8,755 nt of DNA from Bacillota bacterium (GCA_023425285.1 JAFACY010000044.1:1-8755); one strand, 5' to 3'. Positions 1 through 6,637 are shown, numbered from the stretch's first letter. Program-made: numbers and translations. Notes: generated by a model not told the origin, from the letters alone.

Positions 1-286
1 GTACCATGGCATAGCTTCCTCTTTGCATAAAAGCATTTACTCTGAATCTGCCTATCTTGGGTATGGAGTATGAAAAATCTATTTCTCCGTCCTGATTTAA
101 TTTTTTAAATCTGCTTTCATCCAATGCTTGTGCCACCAAGTATGCCGTATCCTCGGGTGTCAAAGCTCTTTCATTTGAGGAAATCAATACGCCGTCTATT
201 CTGTATGTGGGCGGTATCCCCACGGTTAAATGAATATCCGACGCGTTTTTTTCAACTCCCGTACTCAATAATTGTAATAATTCCAT
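1..286 (-). CDS. pilT: PilT, type IV pilus retraction ATPase (N-terminal part, runs off the window)
   Basis: This is the first 95 codons of a twitching-motility ATPase, which powers pilus disassembly at the cytoplasmic base of the type IV pilus. The N-terminus reads MELLQLLSTGVEKNASDIHL, followed by a short TVGIPPTYRIDG stretch. The ASDIHL..G.PP..RIDG pattern is the hallmark of the PilT N-terminal PAS-like domain. The Walker motifs lie beyond the window edge, so the catalytic core cannot be checked. The ATG at 284-286 has a strong SD (AGGGGG) 6 bases upstream, which overlaps the end of pilB. Only 12 bp separate it from the pilB stop, so the two genes are surely co-transcribed and probably translationally linked. 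PilU-like paralogues share this N-terminus, but the position directly after pilB favours PilT. Confidence 0.9.
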   Translation of the reverse strand, partial: MELLQLLSTGVEKNASDIHLTVGIPPTYRIDGVLISSNERALTPEDTAYLVAQALDESRFKKLNQDGEIDFSYSIPKIGRFRVNAFMQRGSYAMV

Positions 287-298
287 ATTATCCCCCTG

Positions 299-1978
299 TT
301 ATCCTAATGTGTATCCTGCTCTCATTATTTCTTCGAATGACGTATCTCCTTTTAATGCCAGGTCTGATGCTGATTGCAACAAGGTAGTCATACCGTCTTC
401 CAATGCCTTGCTTCTTATATCATCGGTGTTTGCACCTTCGTTTATAAACCTTCGTATACTTTCATTTACAAGCATTACCTCGTGGACTGCCGCTCTGCCT
501 CTGTATCCGTTGTTGCAGGCATTGCATCCTACCGGCTTGTAAAGTGTCACATCTTTTTCCCCATCAACGCCAAGTATTTTCTTTTCCGTATCACTTGCTT
601 CATATTTTTCCTTGCACTTAGGACACAACATCTTTACCAGTCTCTGAGATATAATCCCTATTACGGCTGATGATACTAAGTACGGTTCCAATCCCATATC
701 TACAAGTCTGGCTATGGTTGACGGGCTGTCATTAGTATGCAGTGTGGACAGCACCAGATGCCCTGTAATAGCTGCTCTGACCGCAATTTCTGCCGTTTCG
801 CCGTCCCTGATTTCACCTATCATTATGGTATCAGGGTCCTGTCTGAGTATGGATCTTAAGCCTGCCGCAAATGTGAGTCCTGCCTTTGTATTTACCTGTA
901 TCTGATTTATTCCCTTTAATTTGTACTCCACAGGATCTTCTACGGTGATTACGTTTTTAGTCTGCACGTTCAGCTCTCTCAAAATTGTATAAAGAGTGGT
1001 GGATTTACCGCTTCCCGTAGGTCCCGTAACTAAAAGCATACCATAGGGCTGTGCTATCATTTTGTTTAATTTGTCCAGATTGTTTGCACTGAATCCTAAA
1101 CCTTCTTTTGTAAAGTTGAAGTTACTCTTGTCCAGTATTCTTATAACTATTTTTTCTCCGTAGACTGTGGGCAGTGTGGAAATTCTCAAATCAATTTCCT
1201 TGTCGTTAAATTTCATTTCGACTCTGCCGTCCTGCGGTATCCTTTTTTCTGCTATGTCCATTCTGCCTATAATCTTCACCCTTGTCACTATGGCTGACAG
1301 ATTTGATTTGGGCAATGTCATTATTTCTTTCAGATCACCGTCTATACGGAATCTGACCCTTATGTCATTGTGACTGGGCTCAATATGTATATCAGAGGCA
1401 CTGCCTCTCATGGCTTGTTCTATTATGGAGTTTATCAGCTTGACTATAGGCGCTGTTGCAACCTCAAGCATTTCTTCTTCCACGCCGTCATCTTCGGCGG
1501 AAACGAATGCATCTGAAAACTCAGTCAATGCCTTTTGAGTCATTATGCCGCTGTAGTATTTTTCTATAACCTTGTCCAGATCTGCACCGGCGGCGAGACA
1601 TGGTATTACACTCATTTTTGTGTACAGCTTTATGTCGTCTATGGCAAAAAAATTCAAGGGATCCACCATAGCAACCACCAATCTGCCATCCTTTTCATCT
1701 ATGGCTATCAGCTTATTCTTTTTTACTATGCTTTCGGGTATCAGAGTGGCTACGTTGGTATTGATTTCATACTTGCCTAAATCAACCTCCGGAAATCCAA
1801 GCTGTCTTTCTAAAGCTTCCACGATTTCTTCGGGCTTTAACCATCCCTTGCTTACAATGATCTCACCCAGCTTCATCTCAGTAGTCTTTTGAATTTCTAT
1901 AGATTCCTGTAATTGCTCTCTTGTAATTTTACCTGCATATAATAAAAGCTCTCCCAGCCTCAAGTTCGATCTTTGCAC
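299..1978 (-). CDS. pilB: PilB/GspE-family type IV pilus assembly ATPase
   Basis: This is the hexameric cytoplasmic ATPase that drives pilin polymerisation. Of 559 residues, about 1-145 form the N-terminal MshEN-type domain. It contains two successive R/K-L-G-E...G...Q motifs (residues 7-30 and 36-59) of the kind that bind cyclic di-GMP in this family. The ATPase core has ASDIHIEP (194-201), Walker A GPTGSGKST (319-327), an Asp box ITVEDPVEY (344-352), Walker B with IMIGEIRD (385-392) and a His box HLVLSTLHTN (407-416). A zinc-binding tetracysteine follows (CPKC 452-455 and CNAC 485-488), which is typical of PilB/GspE and absent from PilT. All key residues are present and the length is normal. 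The start is GTG (1976-1978), chosen because GAGAGG lies 8 bases upstream and the MshEN domain begins at once. It opens a pil operon continuing into pilT. Confidence 0.95.
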   Translation of the reverse strand: MQRSNLRLGELLLYAGKITREQLQESIEIQKTTEMKLGEIIVSKGWLKPEEIVEALERQLGFPEVDLGKYEINTNVATLIPESIVKKNKLIAIDEKDGRLVVAMVDPLNFFAIDDIKLYTKMSVIPCLAAGADLDKVIEKYYSGIMTQKALTEFSDAFVSAEDDGVEEEMLEVATAPIVKLINSIIEQAMRGSASDIHIEPSHNDIRVRFRIDGDLKEIMTLPKSNLSAIVTRVKIIGRMDIAEKRIPQDGRVEMKFNDKEIDLRISTLPTVYGEKIVIRILDKSNFNFTKEGLGFSANNLDKLNKMIAQPYGMLLVTGPTGSGKSTTLYTILRELNVQTKNVITVEDPVEYKLKGINQIQVNTKAGLTFAAGLRSILRQDPDTIMIGEIRDGETAEIAVRAAITGHLVLSTLHTNDSPSTIARLVDMGLEPYLVSSAVIGIISQRLVKMLCPKCKEKYEASDTEKKILGVDGEKDVTLYKPVGCNACNNGYRGRAAVHEVMLVNESIRRFINEGANTDDIRSKALEDGMTTLLQSASDLALKGDTSFEEIMRAGYTLG

Positions 1979-2051
1979 TGATATAACCTCTCGTCACTGT
2001 CTATCGACATTTTTTTATTTAATTATATATTTTTCATGTTACAATTTTATT

Positions 2052-2082
2052 ATTATACAATTTTATTTCAATTTCATTTCAA
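2052..2082 (-). promoter_or_regulatory. Putative promoter of the pilB-pilT operon
   Basis: A perfect TATAAT -10 (2052-2057) lies 73 bp upstream of the pilB start. The only -35-like hexamer is TTGAAA at 2077-2082, with a long 19-bp spacer, and it falls inside the 11-bp repeat array. The -10 is convincing but the -35 is not. The region is so AT-rich that a chance match is possible. Confidence 0.35.
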
Positions 2083-2101
2083 TTACATTTTAATTACATA
2101 T
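2058..2101. repeat. Four-unit 11-bp tandem repeat next to the pil promoter -10
   Basis: On the plus strand the units are CAATTTTATTT (2058-2068), CAATTTCATTT (2069-2079), CAATTACATTT (2080-2090) and TAATTACATAT (2091-2101). Each unit differs from its neighbour by one or two bases. The array ends exactly at the putative -10 of pilB. An 11-bp, helix-phased AT-rich array could bend DNA, act as an UP element or vary in copy number. No function is shown by the sequence itself. Confidence 0.7.
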
Positions 2102-2103
2102 AA

Positions 2104-2145
2104 GCAAAAAACAAGCATACTACCTTGCTATGGTATTATGCTTGT
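2104..2145 (-). terminator. Rho-independent terminator of kal
   Basis: A 9-bp perfect stem pairs ACAAGCATA (2111-2119) with TATGCTTGT (2137-2145). A further TACC/GGTA pairing lies inside it after one mismatch. Read on the minus strand, the stem is followed by a run of six T. It sits about 65 bp past the kal stop and upstream of the pilB promoter, so it separates the two units. Confidence 0.85.
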
Positions 2146-2209
2146 CCGAATGCTGTGTTAATACATATTAATATTTATTGAATTTAAAGTATCGTCATGT
2201 ATAATTACA

Positions 2210-2596
2210 CTATTTATTCTTTCTTTGCTTATCTTTTGTCACAACACATGTTCCGCTTGCTCTGCAAACTACGACCGGCTCTTCTAAAAAATCACATGCA
2301 GAGTCGTTTATGTCCTTTCTCGGAACTATTACCTTTCTTGCTTCAAACTTCATTTTTCTTGAAGTGTTGCCAACGGATACAATTTCTCCTTCTGCCTCAA
2401 TGTAGTCTCCCGCATATACCGGTGCAAGGAACTCCACGCTGTCGTAAGCAACAAACAATCCTTCATCTCCGTCGTTTCTGATTAAGAGCTCTGTAGCCAC
2501 GTCTCCGAACAATCCTAACATCCTTGCTCCGTCAACTAAATCTCCGCCGTAGTGAGCTTCATGCGCACTCATTCTAAGTCTGATTATTGATTTCAT
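2210..2596 (-). CDS. kal: 3-aminobutyryl-CoA ammonia-lyase (hotdog fold)
   Basis: The family removes ammonia from L-3-aminobutyryl-CoA to give crotonyl-CoA in the anaerobic lysine fermentation pathway, in the cytoplasm. The 128-residue product matches my memory of the clostridial and fusobacterial Kal family almost end to end: the N-terminus MKSIIRLRMSAHEAHYGGDL, a VDGARML..FGDVATELL helix (21-38), DGDEGLFVAYDSVEFLAPVYAGD (42-64) and the EARKV strand (86-90). This compact single hotdog domain has the family's usual length. The reading frame is open upstream to 2659, but the ATG at 2594-2596 is chosen because a perfect GGAGGT (2601-2606) lies 4 bases before it and the homologous region begins there. 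The gene has its own promoter, leader hairpin and terminator, so it is monocistronic. No other lysine-pathway gene is visible, which is unusual. Another hotdog thioesterase or lyase is possible but less likely. Confidence 0.85.
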   Translation of the reverse strand: MKSIIRLRMSAHEAHYGGDLVDGARMLGLFGDVATELLIRNDGDEGLFVAYDSVEFLAPVYAGDYIEAEGEIVSVGNTSRKMKFEARKVIVPRKDINDSACDFLEEPVVVCRASGTCVVTKDKQRKNK

Positions 2597-2625
2597 TTCT
2601 ACCTCCAAATTTTTTGCTTTCCTCT

Positions 2626-2644
2626 TGTCACTTGCCCAGTGACA
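2626..2644 (-). promoter_or_regulatory. Inverted repeat at the 5' end of the kal transcript
   Basis: TGTCACT (2626-2632) and AGTGACA (2638-2644) form a perfect 7-bp inverted repeat with a 5-base centre. It starts where transcription from the kal promoter should begin. It could be a 5' mRNA-stabilising hairpin or an operator overlapping the start site. There is no U-run after it, so it is not a terminator. Confidence 0.5.
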
Positions 2645-2649
2645 TGCTA

Positions 2650-2678
2650 ATTTTATCATTGAGAGGTGAGAATGTCAA
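2650..2678 (-). promoter_or_regulatory. Sigma-A-type promoter of kal
   Basis: A consensus -35 TTGACA (2673-2678) is separated by exactly 17 bp from a -10 TAAAAT (2650-2655). Transcription should start near 2643, giving a leader of about 47 nt before the kal ATG. This is the best promoter in the window. It lies at the very end of the preceding short frame, whose last codons overlap the -35 and -10. Confidence 0.8.
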
Positions 2679-2856
2679 TTTTATAAAATATTTTAGGGGA
2701 GAAATAATAAATAAGCGAATAAGGTAAATCATAGACTTGTTTATAACTATCTCGCGTGAAATAAAAAGCCTTTATTTGATTTGTACGATCTTGGTACATT
2801 TTTAAATTAGCTGCATTGCTTGCATCTGGATATAAATAAGTTATTGTTTTCTGCAT
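2656..2856 (-). CDS. Short frame of 66 codons, possibly a truncated GIY-YIG-type N-terminus
   Basis: The frame begins MQKTITYLYPDASNAANLKM and continues with IKAFYFTRDSYKQV and YSLIYYF. This order (a KTITxxL strand, a PDG-like turn, a short basic IxR/TR segment and an aromatic IYY strand) recalls the N-terminal region of some clostridial GIY-YIG nuclease-family proteins. The YIG part and all later catalytic residues are missing. The frame ends in AT-rich sequence that is also the kal promoter, which suggests a gene cut short at a rearrangement junction. The ATG at 2854-2856 is preferred over one four codons upstream because GAGAGG (2861-2866) lies 4 bases before it. No promoter of its own is evident. 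It may be a remnant and not a working gene, and the family resemblance is from memory and weak. Confidence 0.35.
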   Translation of the reverse strand: MQKTITYLYPDASNAANLKMYQDRTNQIKAFYFTRDSYKQVYDLPYSLIYYFSPKIFYKIDILTSQ

Positions 2857-2949
2857 AATACCTCTCATATTTAATATTTTCTATTTTTATGAAATTGAAG
2901 TTTTTCATTGTATGTCATTATCTCGATCAGATTCGAGCTATAAATCTCA

Positions 2950-3072
2950 CTATTCAACCTTATTATCTTCATTCATGTAAGATTGTTTAATGCGGATAAC
3001 CTTTCTACAGTACAATAACTTTTTTGCTACCTCATCAATAGTCAGTAAGGATGCCAATGATTCAACAATCAT
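2950..3072 (-). CDS. Doubtful 40-codon frame directly after the SUKH gene, in the same frame
   Basis: After the TAA of the immunity gene (3076-3078) there is one TGG codon, then an ATG, and the frame stays open for 40 codons to a TAG. The peptide begins MIVESLASLLTIDEVAKKLL and ends in a charged, lysine- and asparagine-rich tail. The middle (LTIDEVAKKL) has helical, weakly excisionase-like character, but that is not enough for a family call. No SD precedes the ATG, so translation would depend on coupling or stop-codon read-through. It could equally be a decayed extension of the upstream protein. The region 2857-2949 below it holds only a weak 5-bp hairpin (2922-2937) and no clear terminator. 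Confidence 0.2.
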   Translation of the reverse strand: MIVESLASLLTIDEVAKKLLYCRKVIRIKQSYMNEDNKVE

Positions 3073-3075
3073 CCA

Positions 3076-3465
3076 TTAATCACACAGATAATCTATTAAA
3101 GACTCAGCTATTTTCTGTGCAGCTGAATCGCCGATTGTCTGATACACAATACCGGTATGATCTTGCCATATTACAACATCGTCAATGTTTGCTTGTTCAA
3201 CCACATACATATTCGGCCTTATGGATGCATTTCTTTTTCGTTCCTCCTGGGTTACCTCAGTCACGTTCAGTCGTGATGACGCACATATACCCGTGATCTC
3301 ATGCCCGTCAAAACAGGCAAGCCCTATTTCCTTCAAATATCTTCTGTAATCTGTTGAAAATTTCAAATTTAATTCTTCCTCTGCAGAGCAGATATCGGTT
3401 TCATCTCGACCGTTTGACCCTATAAAGTCCGGTAGAGATCTCATGGCATTAATTATATCTTTCAT
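3076..3465 (-). CDS. SUKH (SMI1/KNR4)-family immunity protein
   Basis: This predicted cytoplasmic immunity protein would bind and neutralise the nuclease encoded just upstream. The 129 residues show the SUKH pattern. A helix AEEELNLKF (28-36) leads into the typical F-S-x-DYRRYLKEIG (37-48), then GHEITGI strands (54-60). A C-terminal DDVVIWQDHTGIVYQT strand pair (95-110) precedes a final SLIDYL helix. SUKH proteins are the common partners of HNH/LHH-type polymorphic toxins. The frame can be opened at a TTG two codons earlier (3471), but the ATG at 3463-3465 is chosen because the GGAGGT at 3474-3479 lies 8 bases before it. That SD is written in the last codons of the toxin gene, and the ATG follows the toxin stop by only 2 bases, so the pair is tightly coupled. 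Confidence 0.85.
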   Translation of the reverse strand: MKDIINAMRSLPDFIGSNGRDETDICSAEEELNLKFSTDYRRYLKEIGLACFDGHEITGICASSRLNVTEVTQEERKRNASIRPNMYVVEQANIDDVVIWQDHTGIVYQTIGDSAAQKIAESLIDYLCD

Positions 3466-3467
3466 GC

Positions 3468-4694
3468 TCAAACACCTCCATTAGCAAACTGATTACCTAA
3501 ATCCTTCCAAAATGCTTTTCGTATCTTATCAAATTCCAACCTATCAATTTCCGATTCCTTACCTAAAATATTCAGTATCTTCGAGTTTGACTGATGCTGT
3601 GATTCAGTTAGTACAGCAAGTGTTGCGTCTGCCTTTTGACCTATGTGATGTAGGTTATATTGCTTTCCGGTGACCGGGTCTAACGGTGCATATCCTTTTA
3701 GCATTCTTGTAAGGTTTGTGACCTCCGTTCCATCTGGCAAGGTACTTTTGTAATTCAAGTCGATATATTGTACAAGAGCTGTTCGTTTATTAACAATTTT
3801 TGTCACCAAACCTGCTTTTTTATATACATCATACTCTTCCATTGTATGAATTTGTTTGATTATATCCATTGGCAGCTTCGACTCTTTTTGAATTTTTGCA
3901 ACTTCGCCCATAGTCAAACCGCTTATCGTCCCTTTTTTCAGCAGGAAGGCTTCTTTTGCACCTCCGAATACAGCACCTGTAATGGCACCCCACTTAAAGC
4001 CTTCACTACCGGAAATAGCAACAGCCTTCAATGCTGCATTGACATCTCCCGTCTGGTATCCTCTTACAATCCCAGCTGGTATACCGTCAAAGGCGGCGGA
4101 TGAGAGCGCAAATATTGATGCTGATTTGGCAGAAGCAGAAATAATAGCAGAAAAAGCCGCAGGCGCGCCCAACTCTGAACTTACAACAGATACGGTAACA
4201 CAAACAAGTATTACCCCCGTACCAATTGCGACATTTTTCATGATGTCTTCGCTGTAGGTGTCTGTAATTTCTTGCAGCTCCTGTACGGTTGTTTCTCCGT
4301 CTTCACTCAAAGTAATTATATATCGTGATCCTTGAAAAATCTCATTTAGTTCGTTTAGCGTATATCCAAAGAAAACATTTGACTGTGAGTTGAAGGCGAC
4401 TTCGTCAATATATTCTTTTGATATATATATAGCGTTAACACTTTCAACTACATATTCATCACTATTCAGAACTGTAACCGTTTCATCATAAACTAAATCC
4501 TCTACATAAACGAGTAGCGCATTATCATCTAAACCTCTAAACTCAAGTTCATTGTTTGTTTTAACTTCTACCGCATTTCCGGAGTTAATGATTGAGTTTG
4601 AAGCAGGCACATTAATCATATATTGTATTGGAGCTTTTGTGCATCCCGTTAATAGCATTGTAAAGCAAAGGAGCATGGCAATCAATCTTTTCAT
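3468..4694 (-). CDS. Lipoprotein toxin with C-terminal LHH nuclease domain
   Basis: The 408-residue product starts with a lipoprotein signal, MKRLIAMLLCFTMLLTGC, whose LTGC lipobox puts the lipidated cysteine at residue 18. It should be tethered to the outer face of the membrane. Residues 19-150 are a polar, uncharacterised stalk. Residues 154-172 are strongly hydrophobic, then an Ala/Ser/Gly-rich stretch (175-205) and a Gly-rich segment GFKWGAITGAVFGGAKEA (232-249) follow, like the pretoxin or translocation regions of polymorphic toxins. The C-terminus carries the toxin domain: GYAPLDPVTGKQYNLHHIGQ (334-353) with the LHH triad at 348-350, SQH at 365-367, and DRLEFDKIRKAFWKDL (384-399). This is typical of LHH nucleases of the HNH/Endo VII superfamily. 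The ATG overlaps the upstream stop (ATGA), and its SD AGGAGGT (4704-4710) lies inside that gene. The partner immunity gene follows at once. Confidence 0.82.
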   Translation of the reverse strand: MKRLIAMLLCFTMLLTGCTKAPIQYMINVPASNSIINSGNAVEVKTNNELEFRGLDDNALLVYVEDLVYDETVTVLNSDEYVVESVNAIYISKEYIDEVAFNSQSNVFFGYTLNELNEIFQGSRYIITLSEDGETTVQELQEITDTYSEDIMKNVAIGTGVILVCVTVSVVSSELGAPAAFSAIISASAKSASIFALSSAAFDGIPAGIVRGYQTGDVNAALKAVAISGSEGFKWGAITGAVFGGAKEAFLLKKGTISGLTMGEVAKIQKESKLPMDIIKQIHTMEEYDVYKKAGLVTKIVNKRTALVQYIDLNYKSTLPDGTEVTNLTRMLKGYAPLDPVTGKQYNLHHIGQKADATLAVLTESQHQSNSKILNILGKESEIDRLEFDKIRKAFWKDLGNQFANGGV

Positions 4695-6571
4695 TGCTTG
4701 GTTACCTCCTCGTTATCTTTTGGTGGATTCTGCATCTTTCTATTTTGTTTCTTTATATATACAGTATAGAACACAATACAAATAACTACTATTGCACAAC
4801 TCACAATGATTATCGAAGTTATTGTTGAATTATTTTCTTCCGGCATTTGAATTTCCTCGTCTGACAAATTATCTATAAAAGATTCCTCATCTGTACGTTC
4901 AACAGGTAGCTCAGACGGGAGTGCTATTGTAGTCATAGTGATTATACCGTCATCTGAAATTGTTGCACCATCTGCAACCAGGTCATTGATTTCAGAAATA
5001 GTCAGTCCTGTTGTCATTTGCGCCCTTAACACATTATTGGTTCCGACATATATCTTTTTTACGGTAAACTGATTCGTATATTTGTTACTTACGGTAATCG
5101 TGTAAATACCTTCATCGGTGTACCTTGCGCCATCCTGTGCGGAGCCGTTAAAGCGAGCATCTTCAATAAGGCCATCCGCACTGTCCTTAAGCACTTCCCG
5201 CTTTACATTTATTTTTAAATATCGAGATTTCGCTAAATCGAGACGAAATCCGTTTTTAGTCATGGAACTGTTTGTAAGCTCACTCCCTGTTGCTAAATCG
5301 AACGGGTACACCATGCAATTACTATTGCGTACGGAAAATTTAAAAAATATTCGATAATGGCTCACTTTATCAATCAACTTATCATTTGTGACCTCATAGT
5401 CAAGGGCCACTTCGTAATCACCCTCTTCAAACAGCTGAACCTTTGAATTTGCATCAACCGTTGCATTTGCCTCCAGATAATTTGTGTAAATAATTGGCTC
5501 TGCAGATACGTTGTTATAGTCAGTATACCGTATAATTAATGCGCCACGACCAAAGTTCATTTTTGGCGTTTCAAAATACTGATCGTAGCCTCCTGTATCG
5601 GCTGTAACCGTCAAATCATTATTTCCCTGAATGGCATTAATGTTTTGCTTAAGTAAAAACCACAGTGTCACCTTATCCCCCAAATTTTTCAAGAAAACTA
5701 CATTGCCGTCAGCATCTGTGACCTTGTCAGTATAACCACTCAAAAAAAAGTTTCCTATATCCCATCCGTAGTGATGATCTTTTTTATCAATTCCCGCCTT
5801 GCCGGAATAACCCTCAAATTTTTCTGTGCGTGTTTTTGAACCAATGCTATATGTTTGGCTTAGCTCTACCTCATCAGCATTTGTGCTATTTATAGAGGCG
5901 TAAAATTCGTAAATTTCTGCGCATTTCTTGTACTCATAATTATCAAGTGCGATAAATAAAAGTTTCTTGGGATCAGTTTTAATTCTAACTTTATAAACAA
6001 CAATAATCCGGTAAAAGCAGCCATTTACAAGTTGAACATCTGTTGTTGAGTAAAAGGAACTCGTTCTGATTGGTGTGTCACTAAATGCATTTGTAATGCA
6101 ATCAACATCAATCCAAGTATTTCTGTCCTTTGATGTTTGTAAAATAATTGTACCCTTCATGATTTGCTCGTCAATTATCATACTATCGATTTTTTTACTC
6201 TTATCATCTATGAGATGCCATTCTTCTTCCCCTGCATTTAACAAGCTATCTCCATATGTATAAAAAAAAGCTAAATTACCTGTATCGACCTCGTATGATG
6301 GTACGCCATCTTTTAAGGATGTATTTAGTATATTTCCGGCTATCGAGAGATTACCATATGTGTTGTCAGAGTCAGCCTCAGAAAAATTCTCTGACGCGGT
6401 AAATTCATAATTGCTGTCTTTATCAAACTCATATACACGACCAACAACATCAATATTATTGTTTGCTGCAAATGCAGTAGTTCTGACAGAGTTTAAAATA
6501 AATATATAAGCAATAATATATATAAAGCATTTTTTTCTTCCTATGTTAAAGTTATCAGTCTTTTTATACAT
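4691..6571 (-). CDS. Large exported single-pass membrane protein, first gene of the LHH toxin operon
   Basis: I do not recognise a named family. The 626-residue protein has a signal peptide: basic start, hydrophobic core FIYIIAYIFILNSV (16-29) and cleavage likely after AFA at about residue 35. About 545 mostly beta-rich extracellular residues follow. An Ig-like or fibronectin-like module near the end has GARYTDEGIYTITVSNKYTN (481-500) then KKIYVG. Next come an acidic linker, one membrane segment TSIIIVSCAIVVICIVFYTV (585-604) and a basic, asparagine-rich cytoplasmic tail. This predicts a surface protein anchored by its C-terminus. The start at 6569-6571 is preferred to the ATG at 6586 because GGGAGAT (6578-6584) lies 6 bases before it and the upstream ATG has only 3 bases from its SD. 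The stop overlaps the ATG of the lipoprotein toxin gene, so a joint job is likely: display, release or delivery of the toxin, or a receptor role. Confidence 0.75.
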   Translation of the reverse strand: MYKKTDNFNIGRKKCFIYIIAYIFILNSVRTTAFAANNNIDVVGRVYEFDKDSNYEFTASENFSEADSDNTYGNLSIAGNILNTSLKDGVPSYEVDTGNLAFFYTYGDSLLNAGEEEWHLIDDKSKKIDSMIIDEQIMKGTIILQTSKDRNTWIDVDCITNAFSDTPIRTSSFYSTTDVQLVNGCFYRIIVVYKVRIKTDPKKLLFIALDNYEYKKCAEIYEFYASINSTNADEVELSQTYSIGSKTRTEKFEGYSGKAGIDKKDHHYGWDIGNFFLSGYTDKVTDADGNVVFLKNLGDKVTLWFLLKQNINAIQGNNDLTVTADTGGYDQYFETPKMNFGRGALIIRYTDYNNVSAEPIIYTNYLEANATVDANSKVQLFEEGDYEVALDYEVTNDKLIDKVSHYRIFFKFSVRNSNCMVYPFDLATGSELTNSSMTKNGFRLDLAKSRYLKINVKREVLKDSADGLIEDARFNGSAQDGARYTDEGIYTITVSNKYTNQFTVKKIYVGTNNVLRAQMTTGLTISEINDLVADGATISDDGIITMTTIALPSELPVERTDEESFIDNLSDEEIQMPEENNSTITSIIIVSCAIVVICIVFYTVYIKKQNRKMQNPPKDNEEVTKQ

Positions 6572-6608
6572 ATTAATATCTCCCATTCACCCTCTTTTAA
6601 ATAACTTG

Positions 6609-6637
6609 TTTATAAGGTCTTTCTTGACTTTTGTCTA
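6609..6637 (-). promoter_or_regulatory. Proximal promoter of the LHH toxin operon
   Basis: The -35 TAGACA (6632-6637) and -10 TATAAA (6609-6614) are each one mismatch from consensus, with a 17-bp spacer. Transcription would start near 6602, giving a leader of about 30 nt. Confidence 0.55.

Noticed and set aside
124..1892. Several plus-strand open frames across the pilB region
   Set aside because: They are antisense to a clearly conserved ATPase, have no SD and encode low-complexity, cysteine- and serine-rich peptides without family features.
2597..2659. Longer version of Kal starting at 2659
   Set aside because: The 21 extra residues lie over the promoter and the GGAGGT site and do not resemble the family.
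2889..2908. ATGAAA/TTTCAT inverted repeat as a terminator
   Set aside because: It is AT-rich and weak, with an A-run instead of a T-run following on the minus strand.
2922..2937. CTCGA/TCGAG hairpin as terminator of the SUKH operon
   Set aside because: The stem is only 5 bp and no T-run follows on the minus strand.
3768..4257. Plus-strand frames of 91 and 111 codons opposite the toxin gene
   Set aside because: They mirror the Ala/Gly-rich part of the lipoprotein on the other strand and have no start signals.
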